Shown here: positions 23,201 to 32,931 of the stretch, in pieces
How the letters are laid out: the number at the start of each line of letters is the position of its first letter
Numbering within the stretch: the first letter of the stretch is position 1
Source of the DNA: Folioceros fuciformis
Lineage: Eukaryota > Anthocerotophyta > Anthocerotopsida > Anthocerotales
Reading direction: 5' to 3'
Length of the DNA: 41,033 nucleotides
NCBI GenBank assembly: GCA_049999805.1
Contig: JBNGIO010006129.1
Span: 162,276-203,308, forward strand
Notes under the pieces: generated by a model
Seen by the model: the letters and a program-made list of their open reading frames with translations, nothing else
The model's database searches: none
What the model was told of the DNA's origin: nothing
Made by a program: the position numbers and the translations under genes

Positions 23201-25276
23201 AAGGAGGGTGTATCAGATGTCGAGAAGGAGCTATCAGAGGTTAGAGCGAGAGTGCTTCCTTTGTCTGCCCCGTGAAAGTGCATGCCGAGTGCCTGTGACT
23301 TCGGTGGTGAAATCGTGCTGATGCGTGTGAGCTGGGTTTGATGTTAAGGGAGATGGCAGAATATGGTGGAAAGATGCCTATCCTCGTGAAGGGCGAGGGC
23401 TGCATAATACAAGTGGCAAGATCGTCGTACTGCTTCACCTGCTCTCTCTTTTCTCAGCTCGAGGAGATAAAGCTCTTGTTTTCAGTACCAGCCTTCCAAT
23501 GCTTGATCTTATTGAGAAATACCTGGGGAAAGTTCCCCGGGCCTCAGGTGGCTGTTGGACACGCGATATAGAGTGGTATAGGTACGTTCGGACTAACCTC
23601 ACTAAGGCTGTGTGGTAATTCATACCTTGCTGGCTCAGAATGAGTTGATTGTTTGAGTATGTGGGGTCTGTTATGGTTTGGCAAATGTATATGGATGTAA
23701 CCGTAGAGCCGATGCTTGGTCAGGTTTGACGGGACCACTACGGCATCAGCGAGGCAAGGGTATGTTGACAGTTTCAATAATCCGATGAATGTTACCGTTC
23801 GGTGCATGCTGATATCCACGAAAGCTGGATCACTGGGGATCAACCTACCATCAGCAAATCGTGTTGTCATGGTTGATGGTTCATGGAATCCCACACATGA
23901 CTTACAAGCCCTTTGCCGGGTGTGGAGGTATTGTTGACTTGGTTTGGAGGTTTGCAATTTTTGTTGTCAGGCATGATAGCCCTTGTGGTGCTGTGTGTTT
24001 GATGTGGGGATTCTGAGTAGGATGCAATGTTGGCGTGCAGATTTGGGCAGAAGAAGCCTGTGTATGCCTATCGCCTTTGTGCACACGGAACTATGGAAGA
24101 GAAAATCTACAATCGTCAGGCAAGTAATCCTTCCGTACGCTTCCAGGGTTCTCTTGCTTGAAGCACGTTAGGTGAAGCTGTACATGTATCCCGATTGCTA
24201 GAGGCTAAAGCGATTTTGTAGGAAACAGGTTTTCAAGGAGGGAATGGCTGCGAGGGTCCTGGATCAGGTGCAAGTGAACAGGCATTTCACTGCCATTGAT
24301 CTGTTGGCCTTGTTTAAGCTTGACAAGGACAACGATGGGTACGACTTGGAGGAGGGGAAATTTGTGGTTGAGAGCAAAGCATCAAGTTCTGTAGGTTCTT
24401 GTATGGTGACGGGAAAGGCAAGCAGTAGTTCATCTAGACTGGTGTCCGGCAATGGGCCTGTTACAGACGATGTGATGAGGGATCTTCTAGCAGAGCATCA
24501 TCCCAAGTAAGGTTCCTTAGCCGAAAGGAGGAGCTCACATGGTTGCAGACTGGTATATGTTAGATGCTTTAACATGTGGTTGTGATTGTGGATGCAGGTG
24601 GATAATTGGATACCGTGAGAACGAGCCTCTCCTTAAGGATGTGGAGGATGAGAAGCTGTCGGAGGAGGAAGTGGCTGTTGCCTGGGAGAAGTACAAAAAG
24701 CAAGAGGCGCTTGCCAGCAGCCAACAGCAACAGCGACAGCAAGCCTTGGAGGCACGTCAAGCCTGGCAGCAGCAGGAAGCTGGGAGGCAAGAGCAGCAAG
24801 CTGCGCAGCAGCAAGAGTCGGTGGCGCAGCAGCAACTGTCGGTGGCGGAGCAGCAAGGAGCTGTGCAGCAGCAGCAAGGAGCTGTGCAGCAGCAGCAAGG
24901 ATCGGTGCAGCAGCAGCAAGGGTCGGTGCAGCAGCAGCAAGGGTCGGTGCAGCAGCAGCAGCAGCATCAGCAGCACGCACAAGGAAAGTTCCCGAGGCAG
25001 ACTTGTTTCCAGCATGGCAGCAGTTCCGCCTCGGAGCTACATCAGCAGCACCAACGTGTACGTGTGCAGCAACCGCGTCGGGGGGATAGAGTGTGTGCGC
25101 AACCGGGTAGGCAGTCGGAGCAAGGTTGGATACGCAATGTTGGCTTGGTGCATCACCCGACGTGCAGTCCGGAGGATCACGCGAAGTTCTTCAGTAGAGC
25201 TCGTCTGGCACCTGGTGATCAGGTGATGTGCAACACATGCAAGCAGGTTGTGGGGTGGGATGTCGTAAACCGCTGA
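17271..25276 (+). CDS. ATRX: ATRX/CHR20-type SNF2 chromatin remodeler with ADD domain
   Basis: Exons read as 17271-17304, 17437-17593, 17670-17859, 17963-18025, 18293-18388, 18463-18555, 18645-18835, 18987-19233, 19312-19410, 19510-19614, 19721-20488, 20569-20816, 20883-21012, 21092-21298, 21414-21533, 21647-21813, 21926-22070, 22149-22301, 22402-22457, 22594-22936, 23003-23239, ~23332-23581, 23724-23927, 24041-24119, 24229-24506 and 24598-25276. The product is about 1780 residues. It is a nuclear ATP-dependent remodeler of the ATRX subfamily, which in other organisms works in H3.3 deposition and heterochromatin. The N-terminal part resembles plant ATRX closely ([13 protein letters not shown]). 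The ADD zinc-finger module at about 640-745 shows [25 protein letters not shown] and CYIC. Helicase motifs include MGLGKT (Walker A, about 909), CDEAH (about 1030), [19 protein letters not shown] and ALCRVWRFGQKKP (motif VI). After [10 protein letters not shown] the C-terminus is Q-rich with a 21-bp repeat. Introns after 21813 and 24119 are GC-AG. The joins 17593/17670 and 23239/~23332 are uncertain. Confidence 0.93.
24857..24961 (+). repeat. 21-bp coding minisatellite, five copies (G-A/S-V-QQQQ)
   Basis: Five exact 21-bp units starting at 24857, 24878, 24899, 24920 and 24941 encode G(A/S)VQQQQ in frame in the last ATRX exon. They sit inside a wider Q-rich segment (about 24718-24985). The small number of changes between copies suggests recent expansion, and copy number may vary between individuals. 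Confidence 0.95.
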
Positions 25277-26304
25277 GTTGTGATGAGACAAAGTGTTGCA
25301 AATTTTGGTGTAGCTACTGCAGCTAGTGTGGAACGAGCCATTTCCTAAACTTAAGGTTGTGTGAGGTGATGTTTGCCTCAGTCATTGACAGAGACACCCC
25401 ACACCCGCATGATAGGGTGCAAGGTTTGCTCTCTCTTGGGCATGTTTGTGTGGATCTTAGGGTAGTCTGTCCTTGGGGTCGAAAAGGGGAGTTTTGTTCT
25501 CCACCGCTTTGTGAAACAGTTTGGGCAGATAAGTGGGGTGTGTTTGGATTTGACGATATTCTACATAAATATTATGAATTATTAGGTTTTTATTTATATC
25601 GTTATGATGGGATATGTGTTATTTATGGAATGGTCACCAGCTGGTTGTAGCTCTCTGTTGAAGGAACCGAAGGAAGAAAAGACGAGCTCGGCAAGGCAAG
25701 TGGATTCGTGAATGGTGGAGTGGATGAGCAGCAGACGGTGAACTGCACACAGGCAGCGTCGCGTTGCGCCCCACTTGGTCTGCCAAAAGTGCAACAGAAG
25801 AGGCATCCGGGGTATGCTGTACTATAGGAGGCTGGAGCCTGGAGCCTCTAGAGGCTAGGGTAGGGTGGAGGTGGTATCATGGAATCCAATCCGCACACGC
25901 ACAAGCAAGCCTCTCATCCCTTTCACCCCTGGACGCTGTCCTGTCCGCAACGGGATGGGCTTGGAGACGTCTCTTTCATCCCGACAGGCGACAGGGGGCC
26001 GGGAGCACAGGGAGCTGTGTCTTGCGGGGCAGGTCAGGAATGGAAGCTTTTCCAGCGCGAGCCCCTTCACTTCACCTTCGCCTTCGCCTCCCTTCCCCTG
26101 CGACTCCTGCGACGGTGCTGCCACGCCAGGCCTGGCCTCCCATCACGGGACGGAATGGCTCGCACGCACTCTGTTGACGAGCAGCAGCAGTAACAAAAGG
26201 AAAAAGGGCCCTGGAGGCCTGCCCACCTGATCTCGCCAGTGACAGTCTTAGTCTAGTCTGATCTAGTGTAGTCTAGTCCCCCCATCCCCCTCCCCCAGTT
26301 GGAG

Positions 26305-26404
26305 NNNNNNNNNNNNNNNNNNNNNNNNNNNNNNNNNNNNNNNNNNNNNNNNNNNNNNNNNNNNNNNNNNNNNNNNNNNNNNNNNNNNNNNNNNNNNNNN
26401 NNNN
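26305..26404. other. Assembly gap of 100 N
   Basis: Exactly 100 undetermined bases occur here, the conventional length for a gap of unknown size. The 7-mer gttggag stands at both edges (26298-26304 and 26405-26411), so the neighbouring contigs could in fact overlap. Confidence 0.99.
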
Positions 26405-26560
26405 GTTGGAGCGTGCAGCAATTCCGAGGCGGCCGGTCCAGAATGGATCAATCTCCCTATTTGTTGCTCTCTCCCACTTGGGCCACTTCCCCTAGTTTCC
26501 AAACTTTGAATCGGAATCGGAATACGGACCCGAACCCGAATCCGTTGCAGCAGTTACCAA

Positions 26561-26596
26561 TGACGTCATGTATGTACATACATCCGTATGTACATA
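26561..26596. promoter_or_regulatory. TGACGTCA bZIP-type site fused to a 16-bp palindrome
   Basis: TGACGTCA, a perfect palindromic bZIP (CRE/C-box type) site, lies at 26561-26568. Sharing its last base, ATGTATGTACATACAT at 26568-26583 is a perfect 16-bp palindrome, and a second TATGTACATA palindrome follows at about 26587-26596. The cluster is about 1.8 kb upstream of the U-box gene start. Binding is inferred from motif identity only. Confidence 0.4.
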
Positions 26597-28359
26597 ACCA
26601 CAGATTTTTGTTGTTCACCGCAGCAACACAAGGCAACGTAACATAACGTAACGCAAGATAACGCGGCGCAGGGTGTCCCTAGAGGAAGAGGCCAGGGCTG
26701 GGTCAACAACACGAACCGTGGACACGGACTCTTCTCAAGGCCGTCTTCTTCGTCTCCTTCTACTCTACACCAGCCCACTGGCCGACTCGCCGACCCGCTG
26801 ACTCCACCAAGTCTCGCCGACTCCACCAAGTCTCTCACACCGACTCGGACTAGCCGCAAGCAGCCACATCCCGACCGACCAATACTACTGTAAATTAACT
26901 CTCTGTGGCCCAGTGGCCAGTCGCCCAGTCGCCCAGTCGACCCACTCCATCTCGCTCGCCGGCCTCTCTCCTTCTGCCACGCGCATCCCACGTTCCATCC
27001 ATGTATACAACCTTGTATCTACATACACAACACAACACAATGTACGGCATGCCGCTGGTTACGCTACGGTGCACTGACGCTTCTGCGTCCTGCCTGCTGG
27101 ACAGTCACTCTCCTTGTATCCTCCTCCTCCTCCTCCTCCCTCCAACGTCCCTGTAACGCCGGCCGGCTACATGGTTAGTTCAGGTGTCTCATCTGTGCTC
27201 ATCATTCAGAAAATTATGAACGTTGTGTGTACTGGCTACTGCACTGCATTTTGTCGAATGCGAGCATTGTTAATCGCCCGCCTCTACTAAGTAACGCATT
27301 ATGCTGGCTGCCGGCCGAGACCCATCTCGGATCTCCAGCGCCAGCTGAGCGAGGCTCGCGGCCCCAGGCCCCAGGCCCAGGCCGCCCCAGTTGGGCGTGG
27401 GGCCTGCTCTGCTCTGGCCTGGCCTGGCTGGGTCGGGCCGCGGCAGTTAAAAAAACAAAATGGATCCCATCCCCGATTTCACCGCGCCCAGGGACAGCGC
27501 CATGAAAGAAGGGTCCGGTCGTTGCTCACAGCACCCGCGATTTTCTCCTCTCCTTCCTCTAATGTGGGCTCTGCCTCGCGCCGGCTTACATGCGACACGC
27601 CGGCACCACACCACATAGCATCGCATTGCGTCCCCTGCCCTGCCCTCCCTTGCCCCGCCTTCACCTCGCCTGCCGAATTCCTCTTCCCCCACCTACTCGT
27701 CTCTGCTTTTCCCCTTCCCTTGCCTCCAGCTCCACTGCGCGAAATGCGCGCCTGCTGTTACCGGGGGCCTCGCACCGCACGCCTGATCTGCTCTTCCCGC
27801 TCTGTTCTGCCGTTCCGCCTTCGTCGCATTGTGCTACCTTGTCTACCTCGCTTCGCTTAGGAGCTCTTTGCTGTGCTGTGTTGCGCTGGGCTGGGCTGGG
27901 CTGGAGAGTGAGGCCAAGCGTGGGAGGGGAGCCTGCGCTGCGGCATCTGCCTCCGCCTCTGCCTCTGCCGCACCCGGACCAGGGCCCGGGCGCCTGCCGG
28001 CCATGTCCCGTGCCCATGCAATTGCCCCGCTCCTTCTTGCTCTTGGCTTTTGCTTCCGCTCCTCGTGCCAAGCCCTCGGCTGTTGAAACCATCGCTGTCG
28101 ATTGTAATCTCTGGCTGGCCGGCCCCCCTCTCTCTGCTTTTGCTAGCCGCTGCTGCCGGGAATGTACTATGTTGGATCCTCGGAGGCTGGCTGTCTCGTG
28201 CACGGCTCTGGCAGCGGCAGGTGCAGGTGGAGTGTGCTGACGGAGATGACTTGGCGTCGGGATGGCCTTGCCTTAACAACCAGCATGCGGGATAATGTTA
28301 CGGCCTCTACTGCTGCTGCTGCTCATGCCGGGGGTATGGATGTGCACCTGTAGAAGGAT

Positions 28360-30870
28360 ATGCAGTGCAGCCTGTATGTAAGCACGGAGGAGGAAGAGGA
28401 GGAGGAGGAGGAGGAGGAGGAGGAAGAAGAAGTAGAAGCAGAAGAAAAGGATAAGGAAAGGGACGGAGGAAGAAACGGGGGGAATGGGACTAGGAGAAAT
28501 GCATGCGCTTTGCCAACAACAACAGCGCCTCCTCCCGGCGATGCCGCAGCACTAATAGTGCCGCCTTACCTCCCTGCGCCTCCCTCGGGGATGGATCGTC
28601 GACCTGCCCAGCCTCTTCTCCAAGCCCTGGTAGACCTGGTTCAGGAACTCTCCACAATTGTGGACCATGTCACAAGTTACAGGAAAGAATGTGTCAACCT
28701 GCTCCGTCGAGCCAAGCTCTTGGCTCCCCTGTTCGAGGAGCTCAGGGATTCCGCGGCCGCTCTCCCTGCCACGGCCGTCTCCTCGCTCCGGGCCCTAGAG
28801 GCTACTCTCAAGCGCTCCAAGCTGTTGCTGGAAGAATGCAGGGACGGCAGCCGCTTTGTTCTGGTAGGTTTTGGGAACGTCACCCGCTCGCTCTTCGTCC
28901 ATCCTCTCGTGCATTTTGCATTTTCTTGCCTCATTTTCACACACGGGGGCTCGCCTGCCCTGCTCCATCAGGTTATGGACCGAGACATATTCGCTGTCAG
29001 ATTCCGGACTCTCACTGCCGACCTCAGCAGAGCTCTGGACGGTCTTCCGCTCGACCTCTTGGATGTCTCCGATGAAGTTCATGAGCAGGTGCATTTCCCT
29101 TTCGGCCCGGGCCACGCCAGTCCAGTCTGGGCCCTCTCACCAGCAACTCTTCTCCTACGTGCCATGCCCTCTGTTTGCTTACCATTTCACCGCTTTGCCT
29201 TGTTCCGTCAGGTCGACTTGTTGCATGCCCAATTGAAGAGAGCCAAAGGAAGGGTGGACACTCAAGATGAGCAGTTATACGTTGCCGTCAAAAGCATTCT
29301 CAAGAGGGAAGGAGAGCCCGCGCCCGTCCTCGACAGTATCGCGGACAAGCTCCACCTCAAGTCGGAGACTGCATGGAGGCATGAATTACAAGCGCTGGAA
29401 GCCAAGAAGGCCGGAATAGGTTCTGAGAGAGGTTGCTGGACGCACGATGAGATCGACCGGATTGTCAGAGTGGTCAAACATATTCACTGGGTGCCATCCA
29501 CGGACGCGCATGATGACGGTGTCCTTCCGGGTTGGAGGGACAAGCCTTCCAGCTCCAAGGGATTCCACGCAAGGAACGGGGTCCCCAATCCTCCTGATGA
29601 CTTCAAGTGTCCCATCTCTCTGGAGCTTCTTAAAGACCCCGTCATTGTAGCCACAGGCCAGGCAAGCCTAACTCTTCCTCCCCTTCTCTTCTGCCTTACT
29701 CCTCCATACCTCTTGTGGCACTGCTCCTTGCTGGCTCTAATTCAACCTACCTCACCTCTACTGCAGACATATGAACGAGCCTGCATCCAGAAGTGGCTGG
29801 AGGAAGGCAACCGAACGTGTCCAAAGACTCAGCAGACACTTTCTCACCTCGTCTTGACACCTAATTATGTTCTTCGAAGCTTAATTGCGCAGTGGTGCGA
29901 GGCCAATGGCTTGGAGCCACCCAAGAGGCCCGGCAATGACAAGGGAGGCAAGAATGGTGCCAAGGGTGGCGATTTTGTGGTATCCGGTGGAGACCAGACT
30001 CTAGTGGAATCTCTGCTCCAAAAGTTGAAAAGCCCTCAGCCGGAGGTGCAGAGAGCAGCAGCTGGAGAATTGCGGCTTCTTGCCAAAGTGAGCACAGAGA
30101 ACAGGGTGTGCATCGGCAAGTGTGGTGCCGTTCCGCTTCTTGTCTCAGTTCTCAGCGCTCAAGACTTGAAGACTCAGGAACATGCTGTCACGGCGCTTCT
30201 CAACTTGTCCATTCACGAAGGGAACAAGCGGGCAATTGTGTCAGCTAATGCAATCAACCCTATTGTGGAGGTGCTCAAGCATGGGAGCATAGAAGCTCGA
30301 GAGAACGCTGCCGCAACTCTCTTCAGCCTGTCCGCTGTGCAGGAAAGCAAGGCCACTATAGGAGCCTCAGGTGCCATTCCAGCCTTGGTGGACCTATTGA
30401 AGGATGGCAACAGCCGTGGCAAGAAAGATGCGGCAACCGCCCTTTTCAGCTTATGTATTTATCCAGACAATAAGGCTATCGCTGTGAAAGCCGGGATTGT
30501 TGCACCCCTCTTGGAGCTGCTAGTAGACGCGAGCATAGGCATGGTTGATGAATCTCTTGCAATCCTGTCTGTGTTGGCAACGCATTCAGAAGCAAGGACA
30601 GCCATCTCCCGATCCTGTCCCACGGCTGTGCTGGTGGATCTCATCGCAAATGGATCCTCCAAGAACAAGGAAAACGGTACTGCTGTTCTTCTCCAGCTCT
30701 GTCGTGCCAACAGCCATCATATCACAGCAGGGTTGAAGCTAGGAGCCGTCGCCTGCTTGGAGGAGCTGGCTCAAACAGGCACATCTCGAGCTAGGAGGAA
30801 GGCAACAGAGCTTCTGCAGCTCTTGAATGAACAAGAGACTGTCTCAATTGGTTGCGGAAAAGTCCGGTAA
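28360..30870 (+). CDS. Plant U-box E3 ubiquitin ligase with UND and ARM repeats (PUB12/13/14 type)
   Basis: Exons are 28360-28863, 28972-29088, 29212-29661 and 29767-30870, coding for 724 residues. Family members transfer ubiquitin from an E2 to target proteins through the U-box; plant relatives act in immunity, hormone and stress signalling. The UND region (about 85-330) shows SYRKECVNLLRRAKLLAPLF and SDEVHEQVDLLHAQLKRAK. The U-box (about 337-410) shows DFKCPISLELLKDPVIVATGQ, TYERACIQKWL and CPKTQQ. ARM repeats (about 435-715) show typical blocks such as AVTALLNLSIHEGNKRAI. The intron after 29661 starts with GC and is fixed by the conserved GQ/TYER junction. All three introns (108, 123 and 105 bp) are multiples of three without stops, so unspliced RNA stays open. 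Residues 10-24 are a glutamate run from a GAG/GAA microsatellite. A start at Met78 (28591) would give 647 residues, closer to the family's usual length. Confidence 0.93.
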   Translation: MQCSLYVSTEEEEEEEEEEEEEEEVEAEEKDKERDGGRNGGNGTRRNACALPTTTAPPPGDAAALIVPPYLPAPPSGMDRRPAQPLLQALVDLVQELSTIVDHVTSYRKECVNLLRRAKLLAPLFEELRDSAAALPATAVSSLRALEATLKRSKLLLEECRDGSRFVLVGFGNVTRSLFVHPLVHFAFSCLIFTHGGSPALLHQVMDRDIFAVRFRTLTADLSRALDGLPLDLLDVSDEVHEQVHFPFGPGHASPVWALSPATLLLRAMPSVCLPFHRFALFRQVDLLHAQLKRAKGRVDTQDEQLYVAVKSILKREGEPAPVLDSIADKLHLKSETAWRHELQALEAKKAGIGSERGCWTHDEIDRIVRVVKHIHWVPSTDAHDDGVLPGWRDKPSSSKGFHARNGVPNPPDDFKCPISLELLKDPVIVATGQASLTLPPLLFCLTPPYLLWHCSLLALIQPTSPLLQTYERACIQKWLEEGNRTCPKTQQTLSHLVLTPNYVLRSLIAQWCEANGLEPPKRPGNDKGGKNGAKGGDFVVSGGDQTLVESLLQKLKSPQPEVQRAAAGELRLLAKVSTENRVCIGKCGAVPLLVSVLSAQDLKTQEHAVTALLNLSIHEGNKRAIVSANAINPIVEVLKHGSIEARENAAATLFSLSAVQESKATIGASGAIPALVDLLKDGNSRGKKDAATALFSLCIYPDNKAIAVKAGIVAPLLELLVDASIGMVDESLAILSVLATHSEARTAISRSCPTAVLVDLIANGSSKNKENGTAVLLQLCRANSHHITAGLKLGAVACLEELAQTGTSRARRKATELLQLLNEQETVSIGCGKVR
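28386..28437. repeat. GAG/GAA trinucleotide microsatellite
   Basis: A run of GAG and GAA triplets encodes glutamates if translation starts at 28360. It precedes the conserved domains and would be 5' UTR if Met78 is the true start. Confidence 0.9.
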
Positions 30871-32931
30871 ACAACCTGTTGAATGTTGTGTCGTGTCATC
30901 TTGTACTTTGGCAAAAGCGTAGAGTAGGTGGAAGGGATGTAATTGTAGTCTCTTCAGGTACTTGATATCTTGAAGAGGGGGAATTCTCTGTTCTTCTGTC
31001 CCTCAAGGATATGTTAGTTATCAGCAGTAGCAAGTTTTGGTAACTGTGCCCAGTAAGCTGCACAAGTAGCATCACTGGGTGCCAGCTCTCTCTAGTGCCA
31101 GGTAGCAAGCTGGCCTTGAGTAGGTCTCATTAGGGGGTTGTAAAATATAGACTGCAGCTATGATGCGCTGCAGGTTCAGCAGTGTTCGTATGCAACAGCA
31201 GCAGTCGGTGTTGTTTTCTATCGTGAGTTCCGTCCTGGTGCTGACAAGGTTGGTTATGATGCTTCAATGTTGATCTGCAGTGCTGGGTTTTGGTAGCGAT
31301 AAAGGTTTCCCAGGATGGGGGCTTTGTTGCCCGATTTCACATGAGCTGCTCTCTCGACAGCTGGTGTCCACGGTGGGCGCGCACATGGCAAGGATCACTG
31401 CAATATTTGCGATGCCCTGATTGCCCATCACGTGGTTACATCACGAGCATCCAACCGGTAAGCTCAAGAGACTGACCCAAAATAGCAGTTCACTCTCCGA
31501 GTTTTGTGCAACTGTTCCGAGATGCCAGATGGTCAGGTACTTCGCGGGGAATTTCGATTAACTGTACGTAGTCGTGCCTGTCTCTAAAAGCGACTTCACA
31601 GGTAAGCACACAGCACACGAGGGAGGGGGCATTGTGCACACAGCAGGCATGGGCCGCATGGCTGTGCGTATTTCTTAGAAAAGGAAATGCAGGGAGCTGG
31701 TGCAATTATGTTAAACTACGTGCCGTGACCCGTATCAAGGTCGATCATGTCTAATTCCGATTTACCTTTTGTGTGCACCATTACCTTGACTCTGCATCGG
31801 CCCCCTACTGTACATCATACGGGCAACCCGATTCTCGTGAATGCTTCGACGTCGGCACCAGGCACGCTTGCCTGGGTGGCACGATGCACTAGGCAGGCGC
31901 TCTGGCAGCTCGGGGGTGCGTGCATTGACGTGCCGAGGTGACAGCCTATATCCGCACATCATCATAGAGCTGGCTGCAGGAGTGACCCGGTTTTCAAAGT
32001 TTCTTCCGGCCGAGAGAAAGATCAGGGACGCCGGAGTTATCAAAGATGGAAGGTCGCAGAAGAGAAGCCGGGATGTTGATGCAGCCAATGATCATGCAGA
32101 TTTGGATCCTTTCCGCTTTCAAAGCTTTTAGCCAACGAGTCTGGGATTCATCGCAGGAGCTACGTCCGTATCGTGATGCAACTTGCATCCATGTCGCTCA
32201 TCTCGTACCTGTTGCAGCGGATGCCCTCGCACAGATGCCAAGACTCAGTGGTAGGTTAACTACTGTGCGTGTCTACACATACAGTGCGGTATGTTGCCTT
32301 TCCCAAGAGGAAGCTCCTCTTCCCAGAGACAAAACATACTCACCAGGTCTTCCAAACTAGGTGTAAGATTTAGCGAACAAGCTAGCTAGGCAGGTGGCGA
32401 AGTTGTAAATAGTGTTTACACCTGTCGTACCTTCCATCAGCATGAGCTGCCTCGCTTCATCCAGTTGTTTTGCCTCCAAACATGTCCATTCGCGGACTGT
32501 TCACATGCACCTACTACGCCTCTGGACAGTGTTGCTGCCCTTCGACATACAGTTGTGCTGCCTCCAAACAGTGTGTTGCTGCCGACCCCAAACCATGTGC
32601 TTTCGATTCTAATGAGAGTCATGGGTGCCAAGTTGTCTACCTTGACAGGCTAGATAGCCCCCGATTCCAACGAAAGTCACGGACTCCAAGTTGTCTGCCT
32701 TGACCGGCTAGATAGCCTTATGTCAGAGTGCTTGGCCAGGAGATTTACCTCCCTGTGTGCGACTGTGTCAGCCAGCTGCTGGTAGCCTGCTTGACTCCGC
32801 CAGCCGCGTTCCGCTTGAAGCTGAAGCAGCAACAGTGTGTGTCTCATGGCCACATGTACAAATCGGATACGCATTCCCGAACAACTAGGATCCTTCAGCA
32901 GGGCTAGTTACGGAGCATGTCCGTCAGTCGA
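30871..32931. other. Intergenic region, no gene seen
   Basis: This lies between the convergent U-box and alcohol dehydrogenase genes. Short open frames on both strands show no known domain. The only structured element I find is a diverged 58-bp tandem duplication near 32.6 kb. Confidence 0.55.
32604..32719. repeat. 58-bp tandem duplication
   Basis: Two units starting cgattct/cgattcc at 32604 and 32662 share the ends ccaagttgtct-ccttgac-ggctagatagcc. They differ at about ten positions, most of them transitions. Confidence 0.85.

Larger units (their letters stand above)
25277..28359. other. Intergenic region upstream of U-box gene
   Basis: No supported gene is seen. It contains the ATRX 3' region, an assembly gap, a TGACGTCA/palindrome cluster near 26.57 kb and, from about 27.3 kb, a GC-rich pyrimidine-rich stretch that probably includes promoter and 5' UTR of the U-box gene. 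Overlapping open frames between 27.5 and 28.3 kb are low-complexity and carry no domain. Confidence 0.55.
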
